Assembly: GCA_045632125.1 (NCBI GenBank)
Contig: JAZQWC010000065.1
Span: 1-15,051, forward strand
Reading direction: 5' to 3'
Source: CALWPV01 sp045632125
GTDB lineage: Bacteria > Bacillota > Clostridia > Lachnospirales > Bianqueaceae
Length of the DNA stretch: 15,051 nucleotides
The position numbers were made by a program, and so were the translations under genes. Below the pieces are notes generated by a model. The model saw only the letters and a program-made list of their open reading frames with translations, was not told the DNA's origin and did not search any database. Below are positions 11,693 to 15,051 of this stretch, piece after piece. Numbering within the stretch: position 1 is the first letter of the stretch; every line of letters begins with the position of its first letter.

Positions 11693-13189
11693 ATGCTGAA
11701 AGCGGATGCTACATTTCTGAAAAATCATGAATTACTTTTCGATAAACGTAAACAAGAAATTCTAAATACGAAGGATTGCTTAAATATCCAAGGCACAACC
11801 TATTATGTCAGTAACGATGGCGATGATACCAACGATGGCCGCAGCCCGGAGGCTCCATGGAAAACCTTGAATCAGGTATCGGAAGCGGTGTTTTGCCCCG
11901 GTGATGGTGTTCTTTTTAAACGTGGCGACTTATTCCGTGGAAGAATCAAAGCGCAGAATGGCGTGACCTATGGTGCTTACGGAGAAGGAGAAAAGCCGAA
12001 GTTTTATTCCTGGAAAAAACCATTGGGCGATCCTCAGTTGTGGGAAGTGTTCGATTCGGAACATAGCATATGGAAATTGAAAGAAGAAATTCTGGACGTG
12101 GGCACGCTGGTGTTTAATGGTGGAGAAGCACATTCCAGAAAGCTGATCCCCAGCTATCGTGATGGACAGTTCCTCTGCCGCGATAACGAAGAAAAGATCT
12201 TTGTTACGAAGGAAGAAATGACGAAGGATCTAGACCTGTTCTGGTATTTTGATGGGAACCTGTCTACGGAGCCTTCCAAGGGTGAAGACTTTCCGATTCC
12301 CGTGCCGGATGAAGGCTTGGGCGATTTGTATCTACGTTGTGATCAGGGAAATCCGGGAGAAGTGTTTAGCGATATCGAGGCTCTGGCCAGAGTTCATATG
12401 ATTTCCGCTCATGATGCAAAGGATATAACCATTGATAATCTGTGCATCAAATACGTAGGCATGCATGGCATTGGTATAGGCGGTCAGGTGGAAAATCTGA
12501 CGGTGACCAACTGCGAAATGGGTTGGATCGGCGGCTGTATTCAGCATTATAGCGGAACCGACCCTAACTATCCGCAGGGACGCCGTGGCAGTGTAACTCG
12601 CTTTGGTAATGCGATTGAAATCTATGGTGGTTGCGACGGATATACAGTCAAGAATAATTATATTTACGAAGTATATGATGCAGCTATTACCCATCAGTTC
12701 ACGACAAAAGAAAAGGTTCTGCAGAGAAATATTGAATACACCGGTAACCTGGTGGAAAAGTGTGTATACGGTATCGAGTATTTTCTGGATCAGATCGAAG
12801 GCGAACGGGAAAGTGTGATGGAAAATGTGCTCATGAAAGACAATTTCATTCGTCTGTCCGGCTACGGCTGGGGACAGCAGCGACACAATATCCATACTCC
12901 GGCGCTGATCAAGGGCTGGAGCTACATCAACACCGCCCGAAACTTCAAAATCGAAGATAATATTTTCGACCGCTGTGCCTACCGAATGCTGCATCTAGTG
13001 GCTCTCAAGGACGAGTACTGTGCGAAGTTGAGCGGCAACACTTACATTCAGCACCTTGGCGGCATGCTGGGGCAGTACGGTGGCAACGAGATAGAAGAGC
13101 CGCCGATCGTGATTTTTGATGAAAATGTCGAGGAGATCATCCGCAGCAAATGGGGCGATAAAACCGCCAAGGTATATATTATTGAGTAA
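11693..13189 (+). CDS. right-handed parallel beta-helix protein
   Basis: 498 residues. After a helical N-terminus comes TTYYVSNDGDDTNDGRSPEA (35-54) then PWKTLNQV and PGDGVLFKRGDLFRGRI, the typical opening of pectate-lyase-like beta-helix proteins. The centre (about 245-370) shows repeated strand-turn rungs such as DITIDNLCIKYVG, NLTVTNCEMGWIGG, GYTVKNNYIYEV and NIEYTGNLVEKC. Members of this superfamily cleave or bind polysaccharides, but catalytic residues cannot be assigned here. No signal peptide is present, so it appears cytoplasmic, which is unusual for a polysaccharide lyase. I chose the ATG at 11693, eight bases after GGGAG, over the in-frame ATG at 11678, which has no good ribosome site. 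It ends just before a strong terminator. Confidence 0.8.
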   Translation: MLKADATFLKNHELLFDKRKQEILNTKDCLNIQGTTYYVSNDGDDTNDGRSPEAPWKTLNQVSEAVFCPGDGVLFKRGDLFRGRIKAQNGVTYGAYGEGEKPKFYSWKKPLGDPQLWEVFDSEHSIWKLKEEILDVGTLVFNGGEAHSRKLIPSYRDGQFLCRDNEEKIFVTKEEMTKDLDLFWYFDGNLSTEPSKGEDFPIPVPDEGLGDLYLRCDQGNPGEVFSDIEALARVHMISAHDAKDITIDNLCIKYVGMHGIGIGGQVENLTVTNCEMGWIGGCIQHYSGTDPNYPQGRRGSVTRFGNAIEIYGGCDGYTVKNNYIYEVYDAAITHQFTTKEKVLQRNIEYTGNLVEKCVYGIEYFLDQIEGERESVMENVLMKDNFIRLSGYGWGQQRHNIHTPALIKGWSYINTARNFKIEDNIFDRCAYRMLHLVALKDEYCAKLSGNTYIQHLGGMLGQYGGNEIEEPPIVIFDENVEEIIRSKWGDKTAKVYIIE

Positions 13190-13193
13190 AAAT

Positions 13194-13246
13194 AAAGTCG
13201 TGATCATAAGAGAATCATTTGGATCTCTTACGGTCACGACTTTTTT
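13194..13246. terminator. bidirectional terminator
   Basis: AAAGTCGTGA/TCACGACTTT (13194-13203 with 13234-13243) encloses TAAGAGA/TCTCTTA (13207-13213 with 13224-13230), with six T on the plus strand and A/T-rich sequence on the other. It ends the beta-helix gene and also the sbcC/MBL transcript, whose last stop is at 13250. Confidence 0.85.
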
Positions 13247-13249
13247 AAT

Positions 13250-13897
13250 TTAAATTTCAATATACATACTCTGTGACTGCCGTCTGGCGTAAATAGCCTC
13301 CAACTCAGCGATCACTTCCTCTTTGCTATGAACAAAAGGATCATCGTGACTGAGTAAAAAGTACGGCGCCCGTAACGAGCGAAGTACCCGCAGCTGATCC
13401 GCCAACAGGTTGGCATTGTACAAAGCCTGCCCATTTTTTTGCATAGGATAAATGCCATCCCCTAAAAATGCATAGGTCTCATCCACTTCCATACCTAAAC
13501 TTCCCTTAGCATGGGTGGAAGGTAGGGGAAAGAAATGGATTTTGACACCATCATCGATATACAGATCAGACTCCACCACAATGCCGCGGTGGGTATATTT
13601 GTAAGTGTGTTTACCTACATACAGTTCCTGAAGTGGCAGCTGATCGAACCCGGCGATATGATCCTGATGAAAGTGGGATAAAGCCAAACAGAGGGGCTTA
13701 GCAGGATCCGGCGTCTGTGGAGTACAAAGCATCTGTAGGGCCTGAAACGACTGCAAAGCCTGTAGCGCCGCAGCGTGGGGCCCCAAATCAAAAAGCCAGG
13801 TATAAGTGTCGCCTTCCACAACGCCTACATCGGCAGCCAGCGGCATTTCAATTGCCGGATAGTGATAAATTCGATCGGAAATGCGAACTGGTTTCAT
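13250..13897 (-). CDS. small metallo-beta-lactamase-fold hydrolase
   Basis: 215 residues with the zinc motif HFHQDH at 75-80 and further candidate ligands H129 (PSTHAKGS), D147 (LGDGIY) and H184 (LLSHDD). The layout, including GDGIYP, resembles glyoxalase II-like and related thioester or phosphodiester hydrolases; the substrate is unknown. It is cytoplasmic. GGAGG lies just before the ATG. It begins 15 bases after the SbcC stop and has no promoter of its own in that gap, so it is cotranscribed with sbcC. It is not closely similar to the PhnP-like hydrolase at 2394-3155 outside the metal motif. Confidence 0.8.
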   Translation of the reverse strand: MKPVRISDRIYHYPAIEMPLAADVGVVEGDTYTWLFDLGPHAAALQALQSFQALQMLCTPQTPDPAKPLCLALSHFHQDHIAGFDQLPLQELYVGKHTYKYTHRGIVVESDLYIDDGVKIHFFPLPSTHAKGSLGMEVDETYAFLGDGIYPMQKNGQALYNANLLADQLRVLRSLRAPYFLLSHDDPFVHSKEEVIAELEAIYARRQSQSMYIEI

Positions 13898-13912
13898 AAA
13901 AACCTCCGGATC

Positions 13913-15051
13913 TTACACCACAATGGTGGCCTTGCTGCCGCCGCTACGGTCCTTTTTCACTACGATCTGTTTATCGATCTTTTCCTTAAGCTCCGCCACA
14001 TGGGAGATGATGCCCACCAGACGGTTGCCCTCAGCCAGACCGGCCAGAGCCTGCATGGCCTGACGCAGGGAATCTTCATCCAAAGAACCGAAGCCTTCAT
14101 CCACAAACATGGTATCTAGGCGAATACCTCCGGCGGAGGATTGGATCTCATCGGAGAGACCCAGCGCCAGCGACAGGGAAGCCTTGAAGGATTCACCGCC
14201 GGACAGGGTGCGCACACTGCGCTCGGAGCCATTGTAATGATCGATCACGCTCAGGTCAAGACCGCTCTGGGAGCGGTTGTTGTCCGCCACGGTGGCGCGT
14301 TTCAGTTCATATTGTCCGCCGGACATCACCATAAAGCGGGTGTTGGCCCGGGCAATGATCCGGTCAAAATAGGTCATTTGGATATAGGTTTCTAACTTGA
14401 TCTTTTCTTTACCAGAGATCTGACCGTTGGCGGTATTGTGCAGGGCCTGCAGTTGGATCAGCTTACCCTCCACAACTGCGATAGCCTCGGACTGGGCCTG
14501 GATCCGCTGTAAAGCAGTCTCATTGGCGCGCAGGCGCGAAACCAGACGAAGTTGTTCATTCTTCAGCTGCTGAACCTGGGCAGTCAAGCCTGCCTGCAGT
14601 TGGAGTTGTTCATCCGGATCAATAGCCTCGGCACCGGCGATCTGCTCATCCAAAGTTGCGATCTGGGCCTTTAACTGCTGATCCAGCAGTTTAGCTTTTT
14701 CGAGTTTTTCGGCCGAAGCAGTGATCGCTTGCTGCAGATTGCTGCGCTGGGCGGTCAAAGCGGACAAGGCCTTTGCAGCCTCGGTTTGATTTTCATAGGC
14801 CAAAGATTGTTTCAATTCGGTGCGGCTGCGTTTCAAAGCCTCGATTTCTGTTTCCGCCACCGCCAGCTGACGCTCCAGTTCGCGAATGGAATCAGAAGCG
14901 GCGGTCAGGGCAGTCTGTTGTTTGGGCAGCTCTACATCCAATACAGCCTTGCGCTTTGAATTCTTTTCGGCAGTCTGTAGCTGCATCTGTGTATCGGAAA
15001 CCTGCGCCATCATTTGATCCGCAGAGAGAGCTACATCTGCCACATCTGCTG
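13913..15051 (-). CDS. sbcC: SbcC nuclease subunit ATPase, C-terminal part (cut by window edge)
   Basis: About 379 residues of the C-terminal half are visible; the frame stays open to the window end. A long coiled coil rich in Gln, Leu and Ala (first ~220 residues seen) is followed by the C-terminal ATPase lobe. Counting from the GTG codon at 15041-15043, the signature LSGGESF is at 280-286, Walker B and D-loop DTMFVDEGFGSLDED at 310-324, and the switch histidine ISHVAELK at about 346-353. These are diagnostic of the SbcC/Rad50 group of SMC-like ATPases, which with SbcD cut hairpins and DNA ends in repair. The Walker A lobe, zinc hook and any sbcD lie outside the window. The GTG near 15043 is internal, not a start. 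Confidence 0.93.
   Translation of the reverse strand, partial: ADVADVALSADQMMAQVSDTQMQLQTAEKNSKRKAVLDVELPKQQTALTAASDSIRELERQLAVAETEIEALKRSRTELKQSLAYENQTEAAKALSALTAQRSNLQQAITASAEKLEKAKLLDQQLKAQIATLDEQIAGAEAIDPDEQLQLQAGLTAQVQQLKNEQLRLVSRLRANETALQRIQAQSEAIAVVEGKLIQLQALHNTANGQISGKEKIKLETYIQMTYFDRIIARANTRFMVMSGGQYELKRATVADNNRSQSGLDLSVIDHYNGSERSVRTLSGGESFKASLSLALGLSDEIQSSAGGIRLDTMFVDEGFGSLDEDSLRQAMQALAGLAEGNRLVGIISHVAELKEKIDKQIVVKKDRSGGSKATIVV

Overview
The window looks like a chromosome segment of a Bacillota (Firmicutes) bacterium, most likely a gut-associated clostridial or related anaerobe. This is an inference from strong GGAGG ribosome sites, sigma-A-type promoters with extended -10 elements, many hairpin+T-tract terminators, and gene content (EutH, ECF sigma with a membrane partner, a secreted serpin, a TIGR00300-type ornithine cyclodeaminase). 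I cannot name the genus. Coding regions look near 50% GC by eye; the gene-free stretch from about 440 to 2390 is clearly more AT-rich.

Layout. (1) 1-330, minus strand: the start of a TIM-barrel hydrolase-like gene with its own promoter and a terminator insulating it from upstream. (2) About 411-2393: no ordinary gene. It holds three related divergent promoter cassettes. On the minus strand each has a promoter, a tiny first ORF and, at the far end, a repeated ribosome-site/9-codon ORF module (MLDNKI(E/D)E plus one residue) running straight into a long-stem terminator. On the plus strand each has a TTGAC-18-TATRRT promoter followed at once by a hairpin (hairpin+T-tract in two of the three). Only the last cassette drives a recognisable gene. 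This is the most unusual part of the window. (3) 2394-5633, plus strand: a tight four-gene operon of PhnP-like metallo-beta-lactamase hydrolase, EutH-type permease, inositol-monophosphatase-family phosphatase and zinc-ribbon/P-loop kinase, suggesting uptake and phosphate chemistry of a small amine or polyol, with no microcompartment genes nearby. (4) 5634-5934: an intergenic array of five TAACTGAA/TTCAGTTA palindromes spaced every 41-42 bp, then a bidirectional terminator. (5) 5935-8392, minus strand: ornithine cyclodeaminase-like enzyme and an FAD-dependent oxidoreductase, each with its own promoter. (6) 8532-11619, plus strand: ECF sigma factor, single-pass membrane protein (probable anti-sigma) and serpin lipoprotein, with start/stop overlap or near-contact and a likely autoregulated ECF promoter. 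(7) 11628-13246: a separately promoted beta-helix protein with a strong terminator. (8) 13250-15051, minus strand: the C-terminal part of SbcC followed by a small metallo-beta-lactamase-fold hydrolase in the same operon.

Functional picture: the sigma/membrane protein/serpin unit reads as a surface-stress-responsive switch producing an anchored protease inhibitor. The EutH operon reads as nutrient import plus phosphoryl handling. The cassette array upstream of that operon has the look of regulatory DNA duplicated in tandem; its role is unknown.
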